Shown here in pieces: positions 1 to 8,597 of a stretch of DNA of 54,695 nt (its first letter is position 1; every line of letters begins with the position of its first letter). The position numbers and the translations under genes are program-made. The stretch is from contig NZ_QFZK01000020.1 in assembly GCF_003415675.1 (NCBI RefSeq), forward strand, positions 1 to 54,695. Reading direction: 5' to 3'. The notes under the pieces are model-generated. The model was given only the letters and a program-made list of their open reading frames with translations, did no database searches and was not told the origin of the DNA. Source of the DNA: Rhodoferax lacus. Lineage in GTDB: Bacteria; Pseudomonadota; Gammaproteobacteria; Burkholderiales; Burkholderiaceae_C.

Positions 1-145
1 GGCGCACGGCCTCTTCGATGGCGATTTCGTCAAACGGGTTCATGCTCATCTTGACGTTGGCGATGTCTACCCCGCTGCCGTCCGATTTCACACGGACCTT
101 GACGTTGTAGTCCACCACGCGTTTGACCGCGACGATTGCTTTCAT
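1..145 (-). CDS. etfB: Electron transfer flavoprotein beta subunit, N-terminal fragment
   Basis: The reverse strand from an ATG at 145 encodes [17 protein letters not shown] and continues with [15 protein letters not shown], the typical N-terminus of betaproteobacterial EtfB. Only about 48 residues lie inside the window; the gene runs off the left edge. EtfB pairs with EtfA and carries electrons from flavin dehydrogenases to ETF:quinone oxidoreductase. It follows the dimethylglycine/sarcosine dehydrogenase-like gene by about 80 bases on the same strand, and enzymes of that family use ETF as acceptor. The sequence looks like the housekeeping EtfB, so a role specific to amine oxidation is inference only. 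Confidence 0.9.
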   Translation of the reverse strand, partial: MKAIVAVKRVVDYNVKVRVKSDGSGVDIANVKMSMNPFDEIAIEEAVR

Positions 146-226
146 GCACTTCTCCAAAAATGGGGGCGCCAAGGCGCAGGGAAGGGCGCCACACGGGCGC
201 CCTGCTTGTTGCTATTCAAAAATTGA

Positions 227-2791
227 TCAGGAACGGGGCTTGATGTTCTCGGGGTCGTACAGGGCGCCGTAGCCCACCGCTTCCACCGTGACCGGATAGA
301 TATCCTCAAAGTACTGGACTTGCAGCTCACGTCCCACCTGGCAGTATTCATGTGGCAGGTAAGCCAGGGCAATGTTCTTGCCGATGGTCGGGCCAAAGGC
401 GATGCTGGTGGTGTACGAGCGCCGTCCCTGGGAGTCGATCAGCGTGGCGCCGGCTGCGGGGTCCATCACCGCCAGGTTGCCCAGCGGATAGCGCGCAACA
501 CCTTGGCTGTCGATGTTGTGCGTCATGGTGAGAGTACAGAGCGTGGCGGGCTGGTGTTCGCGCTCGCGGAAGGCTAGGTGGGCGGCCTTGCCATGGAAGT
601 CGGCGGCCTTGACCTTGGGGCGGGCCAGGTCGGCCTCATACAGGTTGTACTCGGTCAGCAGGTCCCCGTTTTGCAGGCGCAGGCTCTTCTCCATGCGGCG
701 GCTGTTGGCGTAGGTTTCCACGCCCACGGGCGTTACGCCCAGGGCATACAGCGCGTCCCACAGGGCCAGGCCGTCTTCGTACTTGAAGTGCAGCTCCCAG
801 CCTTGCTCGCCCACATAGGAAATGTGGAAAGCCAGCACGGGCACACCGGCCAGCTTCAGATTGCGCAGGGCCGCAAACGGGAAGGCCTCCGAGGTCCAGG
901 CCTCGGGCTCGTCGGCAATCTTCTGGATGGTGGTGCGTGCGTTGGGGCCCCACACACCCAGGCAGCCGTAGGCGGTGGTGGTGTCGGTGACGGTGACGTT
1001 GGAGCCGCGGTCCTGCGCCATGCGGCGCACCCAGGTGAAGTCGCGGTGGCCGGCATCGGCGCCGTCCACAATGCGGTAGTGGTCCTGGCCCAGACGCAGC
1101 ACCGTCAGGTCAGCGCGCACGCCGCCCTTGGCGTCCAGGAAGTGGGTGTACACGCCCTTGCCCACGGCGGTGTCGCCACCCACCTTGGCCACGCAGATGT
1201 ATTCCAGCAGGTCGGCCGCATCCGGCCCCACCACATCAAACTCGGCGAAGTGCGAGACGTTGATCATGCCCACGTCTTCGGTCATCTTGAGATGCTCGGC
1301 GTTCGAGACGCGCCAGAAATGGCGGTTGTCCCACTCGTTGGCACGCACTGGCACCTTGTCGCCATAGACTTCCAGCAGGTGTTCGTTGCTGGCATAGCCA
1401 TGCGCACGCTCCCAGCCGGAGAGTTCCATGAAGTAGGCGCCCAGCGCTTTTTCGCGCTCGTAGAACGGGCTCTTGAAAATGCCGCGCCCGGCGCTGTAGG
1501 GCTCGCGGTTGTGCACCGGCGGGTTGTAGATCTTGAAGGCGCCTTCGTAGCAACGGTCGTGGATGTACTGCTCTTCCTGTTGGTAGGGGTAGAAGCGGGC
1601 CACGTCGATGCGGGCATGGTCCAGATGGGTGGTGCCGTCGGTCATCCAGTCGGCCACCAGCTTGCCCACGCCAGGGCCGTCTTTTACCCACACGGCTTCG
1701 GCGTACCACAGGCCGCGCACCTTGCTTGATTCTCCAATCGAGGGGTTGCCGTCGGTGGTCACCTGCAGCAGGCCGTTGAAGGAGTATTTGTCGTCGTAGC
1801 CCAACTCGCCCAGGATGGGCGTGAGCTCCATGGCGCGCTCCAGCGGCTCCATGATTTGCTCCAGTTCCAGGTCGCGCTGCGAAGGCGACAGGCGCGCCTG
1901 CTCTTTTTCGAGCAGATCGCGCGGGTGGCACATGCGCGGGTTCTTCTCTTCGTAGTAGCCCCATTCGATCTGGCCGCCTTCGGGGGTTTTCGGATCCCCG
2001 GTGTCGCGCAGATAGGCCGAGTTGCCCTGGTCGCGCAGGAGCGGGTAGCCGATGTCCTTGCCGGTGCCGGCAAATTCCAGATAGGGTTTGAAGAAGGTAA
2101 GCGGGTGGTCCACCGGCATGATGGGCAGGTCTTCACCGGCCATGCCGGCAATCAGGCGGCCCCACAGACCGGCGCAAACCACCACATAGTCGGCGGCAAT
2201 ATAGCCGCGTGTGGTTTCCACGCCCTGGATGCGGCCGTTTTCTATGCGCAGGCCGGTGCAGGCCGTGTTGGCAAAGGATTGCAGCTTGCCCGAGGCCACA
2301 GCTGCATCGACCAATTCACCGGCCACCATTTGCGAGCGGGGTTTGACCAGGCCCGCATCCGGGTCCCACAGGGCGCCCTGGATCATGCTTTCTTCGAGCA
2401 GCGGGAACTTGGCCTTGGCCTCGGCGGGTGTGATCATCTCCACCCGGTTGCCAAAGGCCTTGCCTGAGGCCACGCGGCGCTTGAGCTCGACCATGCGCTC
2501 GTCATCGCCCACGCGGGCGACTTCGATGCCGCCAATGCGCTCGTAGCGGCCCATCTTGTCGTAGAAGTCGATGCTGTACTTGGTGGTGAAGATCGTCATC
2601 TGGTCATGCATCGTGTTGAAGCAGAAGTCAGATGCGTGGGCGGTGGAGCCCACATCGGTGGGGATGGCCGATTTGTCGATGCCGACAATGTTGTCCCAGC
2701 CGCGTTCGATCAGGTGGTGCACCACCGAGGCGCCAACGATACCGCCTTGGCCGATGATGACGACCCGGGCTCGTTCAGGAAAAGTGGCCAT
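227..2791 (-). CDS. FAD-dependent dimethylglycine/sarcosine dehydrogenase-like protein with GcvT domain
   Basis: 854 residues. The N-terminal half is a DAO-type FAD oxidoreductase with a dinucleotide-binding motif (VVIIGQGGIVGAS, residues 10-22). GSTAHAS at 49-55 places a histidine (52) where this family attaches FAD covalently. The C-terminal half (about 440-850) is an aminomethyltransferase (GcvT)-like folate-binding domain. Family members oxidatively demethylate dimethylglycine or sarcosine, pass the C1 unit to THF as methylene-THF, and give electrons to ETF; the etfB start lies just downstream. With SoxBDAG nearby to take sarcosine, dimethylglycine is the more likely substrate, but the exact substrate cannot be read from sequence. 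The ATG at 2791 gives a full-length N-terminus. Confidence 0.85.
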   Translation of the reverse strand: MATFPERARVVIIGQGGIVGASVVHHLIERGWDNIVGIDKSAIPTDVGSTAHASDFCFNTMHDQMTIFTTKYSIDFYDKMGRYERIGGIEVARVGDDERMVELKRRVASGKAFGNRVEMITPAEAKAKFPLLEESMIQGALWDPDAGLVKPRSQMVAGELVDAAVASGKLQSFANTACTGLRIENGRIQGVETTRGYIAADYVVVCAGLWGRLIAGMAGEDLPIMPVDHPLTFFKPYLEFAGTGKDIGYPLLRDQGNSAYLRDTGDPKTPEGGQIEWGYYEEKNPRMCHPRDLLEKEQARLSPSQRDLELEQIMEPLERAMELTPILGELGYDDKYSFNGLLQVTTDGNPSIGESSKVRGLWYAEAVWVKDGPGVGKLVADWMTDGTTHLDHARIDVARFYPYQQEEQYIHDRCYEGAFKIYNPPVHNREPYSAGRGIFKSPFYEREKALGAYFMELSGWERAHGYASNEHLLEVYGDKVPVRANEWDNRHFWRVSNAEHLKMTEDVGMINVSHFAEFDVVGPDAADLLEYICVAKVGGDTAVGKGVYTHFLDAKGGVRADLTVLRLGQDHYRIVDGADAGHRDFTWVRRMAQDRGSNVTVTDTTTAYGCLGVWGPNARTTIQKIADEPEAWTSEAFPFAALRNLKLAGVPVLAFHISYVGEQGWELHFKYEDGLALWDALYALGVTPVGVETYANSRRMEKSLRLQNGDLLTEYNLYEADLARPKVKAADFHGKAAHLAFREREHQPATLCTLTMTHNIDSQGVARYPLGNLAVMDPAAGATLIDSQGRRSYTTSIAFGPTIGKNIALAYLPHEYCQVGRELQVQYFEDIYPVTVEAVGYGALYDPENIKPRS

Positions 2792-2921
2792 GGTTGCGCT
2801 TGCTCCTAGGGGGAAATGGGGGTAACAGAAAGATGGGAAGAATAAAAGAAAGTGTATTCACCCTTTGGGGTGTCGGCACCGTAATTGCGACTGCCGTTTG
2901 CGCAATAACGGCCAGAAATTT

Positions 2922-4838
2922 TTAAGGCTGCATGTGCCGCAGCAGGCTGCGCAACTTGGCCGGGCGCACGGGCTTGTGCAAGAGCGGCAAATCGGCCGCT
3001 TTGACCTCCTGCAAAAAGTCCTCATGCGTCTCGCCGCTCATCAGGCAGGCGGCGATCTGTACCCCGGCTTGCCCCCGCAGCGCAGTGATGCAGGCGATGC
3101 CGGTCTCGGATGCGCCCAGGTGGTAGTCACTCAGGATGACATCGGGCACCCCATGCTGGTGCAACTGCTGCAGCGCCTGCACCTGGTTGGCCGCCTCCTG
3201 CACCTGGCAGCCCCAGGACAGCAGCAACTCCCTCACGGCTTCGCGGGCTTGCGTGTTGTCCTCGATCACCAGCACCTGCAGGCCGCTGATGTCGCCCAGG
3301 GCGGGTTGCAGGCTTTCGCCAGTGTGTTGCACCAGTGGCGTGCCCGGCTCGCACCGCGCCAGAACGATGGAGAAGCGGGTGCCACAGCCGACCTGGGAGC
3401 GCAGCGTAATCCCGTGGCCCAGCAGGGCCGCGCTGCGCTGGACGATATTCAGGCCCAGCCCCAGGCCAAAGTTGCGGTCGCCGGCGCGGTTGGAGAGCTG
3501 GTAGAACTCCTTGAAGATGTCCTCATGGTGCTCGGCCGGTATGCCGATGCCGCTGTCGCGCACCTCTATGCATACGCTGCTGCCATCGTCGCAAGGCCTG
3601 CAGGCCACCAGCACGCCGCCCTGCTCGGTGTAGCGAATGGCATTGATGACCAGATTGAACAGCATGCGCTGCAGCAGCAGTGCGTCGCTGGTGGCCCATA
3701 GCGTGGTGGGGCGCACACGCAGGCGCAGGCCCTTGGTTTCGGCCGAGCTCTCCAGTGCGCTGCGCACCGAACCCAACAGGTCGTTCAGATCCACCGGCCC
3801 CATGCGCACCTGCACATTGCCCGAGTCCAGGCGCGACAGGTCCAGCAGGCCGTCGAGCAAATCCTGCATGGCCTGCACCGAGAGCTCCAGGTTGTCTACC
3901 AGCTGGCGCATCTGGGGCTGCATAGGCAATTGCCCCAGGCGTGCCACAAACATGCCCAGGGCATGCGAGGGCTGGCGCAAATCGTGGCTGGCCGCCGCCA
4001 GAAACCGCGACTTGGCGAGCGTGGCACTTTCAGCCTGCTCTTTTTTGCGACGCAGCTCCAGCGTGACCGACTCCACTTGCCGCTCCAGATCGTCACGTCC
4101 CCAGGCCAGCCGCTTGGCCATGAGGTTGAGCGAGACCTGCAACTCGCGCAGGGGGTCATCCGGCAAGATGTCCTGGCTGGTTGCGAAGTTGCCCTGGCCA
4201 ATGCGTTGCACCATCTGCGACACGCGCAGCATGGGGTTGACCACCCGGTCACCCAGGCGGTAAGCCAGCAAGCCGCCCAGCAGGATGCCGGACAGGCCCA
4301 CCCAAAGTGCGGTCAACAGGGCCGAGCGCTTTTTGCCATCCAGCGCCTTGCGCGACACCTCGACGACGGCACTGCCCAGGGCCACGGTCGCCTTGAAGGT
4401 TGGAGTCTCCTGCGGCGAGAACATGTCTTCCACGGGCACCACCGAAGGCAGTATGGGCTGGGCGAGCACATCGATTTGCAGTGCGCGTTGCCGCTCGACG
4501 TACTGCAGGGCTTCCAGGTCGGCAAAGCGGCGCAGGGCAGAGGTGCCGCTGCTGGCAACGGCCCGGCCTTCGGCATCAAACACCTGGACCGAGATGACGC
4601 CGGGCTCTCTCTGCATTTCCTGCACCAGGCTTTGCAGGCTGGCGGTATTGCCTGAGAACAGGCCATAGGCGCTGAACACCGCCGCCTGGTGGACCAGCAG
4701 GCCCACGCGTTGCTGGTGCGACGCTTCCAGGTCCTGCACCCGGCCCTGCCAGAAGATGCTGACAATAGTGATCACCACCAGCAGCACCGGCAGTATGGAG
4801 GCCTGCGCCATGCGCGCGCGTATGGCGCGACCCATCAT
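2922..4838 (-). CDS. Hybrid sensor histidine kinase with C-terminal receiver domain
   Basis: 638 residues from ATG 4838. Order: membrane segment (about 13-30), extracytoplasmic sensor region (about 31-170), second membrane segment (about 172-194), HAMP linker (about 195-248), HisKA with H285 in SHDLRQP, HATPase with N box (NLVINAIRYTEQG) and G box (DSGIGIP), then a receiver domain (about 520-635) with D571 and K622. No DNA-binding domain is present, so the output partner is elsewhere. The start overlaps the upstream binding-protein stop as ATGA, a sign of translational coupling. The frame stays open upstream to 5309, but that stretch lies over the binding-protein gene. The periplasmic protein encoded just before it could present a ligand to the sensor region; this is inference. 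Confidence 0.88.
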   Translation of the reverse strand: MMGRAIRARMAQASILPVLLVVITIVSIFWQGRVQDLEASHQQRVGLLVHQAAVFSAYGLFSGNTASLQSLVQEMQREPGVISVQVFDAEGRAVASSGTSALRRFADLEALQYVERQRALQIDVLAQPILPSVVPVEDMFSPQETPTFKATVALGSAVVEVSRKALDGKKRSALLTALWVGLSGILLGGLLAYRLGDRVVNPMLRVSQMVQRIGQGNFATSQDILPDDPLRELQVSLNLMAKRLAWGRDDLERQVESVTLELRRKKEQAESATLAKSRFLAAASHDLRQPSHALGMFVARLGQLPMQPQMRQLVDNLELSVQAMQDLLDGLLDLSRLDSGNVQVRMGPVDLNDLLGSVRSALESSAETKGLRLRVRPTTLWATSDALLLQRMLFNLVINAIRYTEQGGVLVACRPCDDGSSVCIEVRDSGIGIPAEHHEDIFKEFYQLSNRAGDRNFGLGLGLNIVQRSAALLGHGITLRSQVGCGTRFSIVLARCEPGTPLVQHTGESLQPALGDISGLQVLVIEDNTQAREAVRELLLSWGCQVQEAANQVQALQQLHQHGVPDVILSDYHLGASETGIACITALRGQAGVQIAACLMSGETHEDFLQEVKAADLPLLHKPVRPAKLRSLLRHMQP

Positions 4839-5773
4839 GGCCGCTTCTCCAGCTTGTGCAGGCGCTCGGACAGGGCTTCCGCATCCAGCGACAGTCCCAG
4901 TGAACGCGCCACATAGGCATTCACACTGACGCTGAAATCCGCTGGGTATTGGCTGGCCGGCAGGTTGCCGGTCTGCAGGTAGTGGCTGGCCACAGACGCC
5001 ACCTTCAGGCTCGCTTGGGCTGCCGTGGTGTGCACCGAGAGCAAGGCGCCGGCCTTCACGTAGGCCGGTGAAAACGCCAGCACCGGTGTCTTGGCGCGGT
5101 AGCTGGTCAACAAGATATTGGAAACACTGGAGGCGTTGTAGACATTGCCATCGGCCACGGCCAGCAGCACATCGGCATCGGCCAGGGCCGAGCGCAGCGG
5201 GCCTATCAGGGGCTGGCCTTCGGTGATCAGCCCCTCGGAGAGTTCCAGTCCGCGCCCCTGCAGGGCTGCCGTCAACAGGGCCTGCTGCGTGATCGATTCC
5301 GGTCCCCACAGCACACCGACACGCCGAACCGCAGGCAGTGCCAGGCGCAGCAGGTCAAGCTGACGGGTAAAGGGTTGGTCCAGGTACAGCGCCGACACAT
5401 TTGCCTGGTTTTTCCGGTTGGACTCGGAGAGCACGCGCTCATAGCTGATGCGGGGAATCAGGGCCGCAATCAAGGCGGTCTTGCTGTTTTGTGCGGTGAC
5501 CTGTCGAAACGCGTCCGTGCCCAGGCTGACGATGAGCCTGTGGTCCAGCGCATGCAGGCTGGCCTCGAGAAATTCGGCGGTGGTGAGCAGTTGTATGTCC
5601 TGGCGTGCCATGCCGGTGCGCACCAGTTCCTGAACCAGGCTGTCGGAGGCCTCCTGGATCGCGGGGGTCTTGTCGTTGTAGACCACGGTGACCAGATGCG
5701 CCAGGACCGGCTCGCCGGCACAGACCAGGCAGGCCCAGAGCCACAAGCGGATGCACAGGCGGTAAAGACGCAT
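4835..5773 (-). CDS. Periplasmic binding protein of the ABC_sub_bind (PF04392-like) type
   Basis: 312 residues from ATG 5773, with a hydrophobic signal peptide (about 1-25, cleavage probably after VLA). The body has two alpha/beta lobes typical of ABC_sub_bind proteins (phrases such as VGVLWGPES and LLAVADGNVYNASS). No cognate permease or ATPase gene is adjacent. Instead it sits 11 bases after a TonB receptor and overlaps the hybrid kinase by 4 bases. The arrangement suggests it serves as a ligand sensor for the kinase, or as a periplasmic carrier for the receptor, rather than as part of an ABC importer. Its ligand is unknown. Confidence 0.8.
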   Translation of the reverse strand: MRLYRLCIRLWLWACLVCAGEPVLAHLVTVVYNDKTPAIQEASDSLVQELVRTGMARQDIQLLTTAEFLEASLHALDHRLIVSLGTDAFRQVTAQNSKTALIAALIPRISYERVLSESNRKNQANVSALYLDQPFTRQLDLLRLALPAVRRVGVLWGPESITQQALLTAALQGRGLELSEGLITEGQPLIGPLRSALADADVLLAVADGNVYNASSVSNILLTSYRAKTPVLAFSPAYVKAGALLSVHTTAAQASLKVASVASHYLQTGNLPASQYPADFSVSVNAYVARSLGLSLDAEALSERLHKLEKRP

Positions 5774-5784
5774 GGAGACGGCTG

Positions 5785-7746
5785 TCAGTGTTCGATCTTG
5801 AGGGTCAACATGGCCCGGCGATTGAAGTAGAACTTGTGGTCTCCGTCCTGGTACGGACTCTCCAGGTTCTGCACCGTCAGGCCCAGCTCGGCCTTTTGGC
5901 CAGCCAGGCGGAAGTCCTTGGCCAGACGCAGGTCGGTACGCTGCATCCCGTACAGCCATTGGTTGTCGGAGATGGACATCAGTGCCACATCGTCGGCTTG
6001 GCTGTGCAGGAGGGACATGTGCCATCCCGTGTCAAAACTGTGCAGGAGGGCCAGGCTTGCGGCATAGCGCGGTGCGCCATGCGCCGTGCGGAACGCCGAC
6101 TCCACCCCGGTTGCGGTCTCCATCTGTATCGTCGTCCATGTTTGCGAGAACAGCAGCCGGGTCGCGGCTACGGGCTGCCAGTTGATTTGCCACTCCACGC
6201 CACTGATCTCGTCCCTGGTGCCATTCAGATTGAACTGGGGCCGGCTGCCCGGCACGATGGCCGTCTCGGTGTGCGAAATGCCATCACGAATCTGCTCGCG
6301 GAACACCCGCACATCGCTGTTGACCAGCGCGTCCAGCGGCGCAAAGTAATAGCCCAGCTCCTGCGAAAGCAGTTTCTCCGGCACCAAGGTGCCGTTGTTG
6401 TATGTGTAGTAGCCGGTGAGGTTCTGCCCGCTGGTGTCACGGTACTGCACCTGGCCCCATTTTTCGTAGGCACTGGGGGGACGGAAGGCCGTGGACGCAC
6501 CGGCCCGCAGGGTGTGGCCTGGGGCGATGCGCCAGTTCAGCATCAGCCGCGGCGACAGTGAGTCGCCGTCGGAATCACTGTGCTCTGCCAGGGCACCTGC
6601 GTTGAGCAGCAAGGCCTCCGTGATGCGCCATTCGGCACTGCCAAAGAGGCGGTAAAAGTTGGTGCTCACGCTCCCCAGTGTGTCAAACAGCGGTGGTGAT
6701 ACGACCCTCTCGCGGCGGAACTCTGCTCCCCACACCGTGCGCAGTGTGGGGCTCAGGCGCATGGTGTGCTGGGCCGTTATGGTGTCCACATATTCCTTAC
6801 CGCTGAAGTCCACAGTGGCGCCGTAGAAGTCCACGGGGCCGGTGTGTGTCAAGTAGGCAAATCGGTCGTTGTTGGTGTGTTCGGTATGCGAGGCGCTGAT
6901 GCTGAGGTCTTGCGTTTCGCCCAGGCTGCGGCGCCAGTCGGCCTGCACAAACTGCGAGCCCAGGGACCAGCGGCGTGCCGGGTTGCCTGCGATGTTGCCC
7001 ACCTCGCCGCGCCCGGCATAGATGCCCAGGCCGCCCAAGCGGAGGTCCAGCTCCGCACCATGCTCCAGGGCAAAGTGGGAGGTGAAGTTCACCCGTTCGG
7101 TATGGTTCTTGCCAAAAGCACCCTGCAAGCCTTCATCGCTCACGCTGTCGGTGCTCAGGCGGAAGTTGGCGTCCAGGGCATTCCAGCCGATGCTGGCAGC
7201 TACATCGGCAATGCCGTTCTCGCCACGCGTCACCGAGGCTGCAGCCCCCAGGGTCTCTCGCACATCGCGCGAGACAATATTGACCACGCCCAGAAAGGCC
7301 CGGGCGCCATAGCTGGCGGAGTTCGAGCCGCGCAAGATCTCGATGCGCTCAATGTCGTCCAGCGCCAGCGTCTGCCAGCCAATGCCGGCCGAGCCCTGCA
7401 GCAGACCGGAGTAGACCGAGCGGCCGTCCACCAGCACCTGGATGCGGTTGGCCCAGTCGTCATTGCGGCCATGGTAGGTGGCCATGGGCGCGTCGGTTTC
7501 AAAGGATGTGGTGGTCTGGAAGCCTGGCACAAATCGCAGCACGTCGACCACGTTGCGGGCACCGGTCATGCGGATGAACTGGCGGTCCAGAATGGTGACC
7601 GCGCCCGGTGTGTCTTCCAGGGTCTGGGCCAGCCGTGATACCGATATGACAGTGGGTACATCGGCCAGGTAGTCGCTTTCCGAAACGGCTGCGCCGGCTG
7701 TCTGGGTCAGCAGGCAGGCAAGGCAGCACAGTAATTTGGAAACCAT
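5785..7746 (-). CDS. TonB-dependent outer-membrane receptor
   Basis: 653 residues: signal peptide (about 1-19), plug domain (about 35-150; LEDTPGAVTILDRQF, then NVVDVLRFVPG and an SASYGARAFLGVVNIV stretch), and a 22-strand-type barrel to the end. The barrel ends in LKIEH instead of the usual aromatic residue. Such receptors import large or scarce ligands across the outer membrane with TonB energy. It is the first gene of a three-gene unit with a periplasmic binding protein and a membrane kinase. Substrate unknown; cobalamin is conceivable given the corrinoid enzymes nearby, but nothing in the sequence shows BtuB identity and no B12 riboswitch is visible upstream. Confidence 0.88.
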   Translation of the reverse strand: MVSKLLCCLACLLTQTAGAAVSESDYLADVPTVISVSRLAQTLEDTPGAVTILDRQFIRMTGARNVVDVLRFVPGFQTTTSFETDAPMATYHGRNDDWANRIQVLVDGRSVYSGLLQGSAGIGWQTLALDDIERIEILRGSNSASYGARAFLGVVNIVSRDVRETLGAAASVTRGENGIADVAASIGWNALDANFRLSTDSVSDEGLQGAFGKNHTERVNFTSHFALEHGAELDLRLGGLGIYAGRGEVGNIAGNPARRWSLGSQFVQADWRRSLGETQDLSISASHTEHTNNDRFAYLTHTGPVDFYGATVDFSGKEYVDTITAQHTMRLSPTLRTVWGAEFRRERVVSPPLFDTLGSVSTNFYRLFGSAEWRITEALLLNAGALAEHSDSDGDSLSPRLMLNWRIAPGHTLRAGASTAFRPPSAYEKWGQVQYRDTSGQNLTGYYTYNNGTLVPEKLLSQELGYYFAPLDALVNSDVRVFREQIRDGISHTETAIVPGSRPQFNLNGTRDEISGVEWQINWQPVAATRLLFSQTWTTIQMETATGVESAFRTAHGAPRYAASLALLHSFDTGWHMSLLHSQADDVALMSISDNQWLYGMQRTDLRLAKDFRLAGQKAELGLTVQNLESPYQDGDHKFYFNRRAMLTLKIEH

Positions 7747-7764
7747 CGATCACACTCCCTGACA

Positions 7765-7788
7765 GCTGCCACAAGGGTCCATGGCAGC
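7765..7788 (-). promoter_or_regulatory. Stem-loop in the leader of the TonB receptor operon
   Basis: GCTGCCA (7765-7771) pairs with TGGCAGC (7782-7788) around a 10-base loop, 18 bases before the receptor start. It could influence translation or be a binding site. The upstream gap is only 111 bases, too short for a classical cobalamin riboswitch. Confidence 0.3.
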
Positions 7789-7857
7789 GGAATTTGTTGA
7801 GGCCTATTACAACATCAGGCTGTGTCTGTGTGTTTGGGTGTCAAACGCTGACGGACC

Positions 7858-8586
7858 TCAATGCCTGCTGGCGAAGGCCTGCATATGAAACGCCGCATGT
7901 TCAGGGGTGTAACGCTGCCCTGCACCCACCGGGCAGGCGCGCCGTGCCAGACAGCCGCCTTGCATGCAGGCCTCACCCTGGCCGGAGTGCAAATGGCCGG
8001 CGCAGGCCTGCAGCACAAAGGCTTCGCCGGTGTAGGCCTGCACCGGGCAGGCCTGCAGGCAGGGCTGGCCGCTGCAGCTGGCGCACAGGTTGGTGACGCA
8101 GGGTGCTGCCGATGCGGATTGGACTGGCGTGATGCTGCCGTTGTTGGCGCTTGCCACAGAGCCCGGCAGGGCCAGTGCAAAACGGTAGGCATGCCACAGG
8201 CCGTGCGCAGGGTGGATGCGCAGCATCATGCGGCTGGCCTGGGTGGCCTCGGCGCGGTCGGCCCAACGCTGGAACGGGTGGTAGGGCGGGCCGTCAAACG
8301 GGAACAGGGCCACACCGCCCAACCGTGCTGCCAGGTCTTCGCCGATGGCGCGGCTCCAGCGGTCCAGCGGGTCTGGCAGGCCGTCGCTGTAAAAAGCCGA
8401 GGCCTTGAAATATGGCCAGAAGGCCGAGCCCACTACGCCCACCATCCAGACCACGCCGGGCTGGCTTCCATCCGGCAGGGCGGGCAGGGTGTCGCCATCT
8501 TGCGGCTGCCAGCATCCGCGCAGACGCAGGCCGTGGGCGGCCAGAGCGGTCTCCAGGACCTGCTGGGTGATTGCCTGGATGGCCAT
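7858..8586 (-). CDS. Iron-sulfur (4Fe-4S ferredoxin-type) protein, QueG-related in style
   Basis: 242 residues. The C-terminal third holds a dense cysteine array (CVTNLCASC, CLQACPV, CAGH, CMQGGCLARRACPVG), enough for one or two Fe-S clusters. The N-terminal part, with PFDGPPYHPFQRW and HPAHGLWHAYRFAL, resembles ferredoxin-like proteins distantly related to epoxyqueuosine reductase; it has no obvious redox active site of its own. It follows the HyuA-like ATPase gene by 11 bases on the same strand, so the two are probably co-expressed. Function unknown. An Fe-S protein next to an ASKHA-type ATPase is the composition of ATP-driven electron-donating activators, which is a testable idea only. Confidence 0.7.
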   Translation of the reverse strand: MAIQAITQQVLETALAAHGLRLRGCWQPQDGDTLPALPDGSQPGVVWMVGVVGSAFWPYFKASAFYSDGLPDPLDRWSRAIGEDLAARLGGVALFPFDGPPYHPFQRWADRAEATQASRMMLRIHPAHGLWHAYRFALALPGSVASANNGSITPVQSASAAPCVTNLCASCSGQPCLQACPVQAYTGEAFVLQACAGHLHSGQGEACMQGGCLARRACPVGAGQRYTPEHAAFHMQAFASRH

Positions 8587-8597
8587 GGTGTGGTGCT

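Noticed and set aside
578..1729. Long plus-strand open frames opposite the DMG dehydrogenase, and similar ones opposite other genes
   Set aside because: They are antisense shadows caused by high-GC codon bias; their products are His/Gly/Val-rich with no family pattern.
7747..7857. Cobalamin riboswitch upstream of the TonB receptor
   Set aside because: The gap is only 111 bases and shows a simple 7-bp stem-loop, without the conserved B12-box layout.
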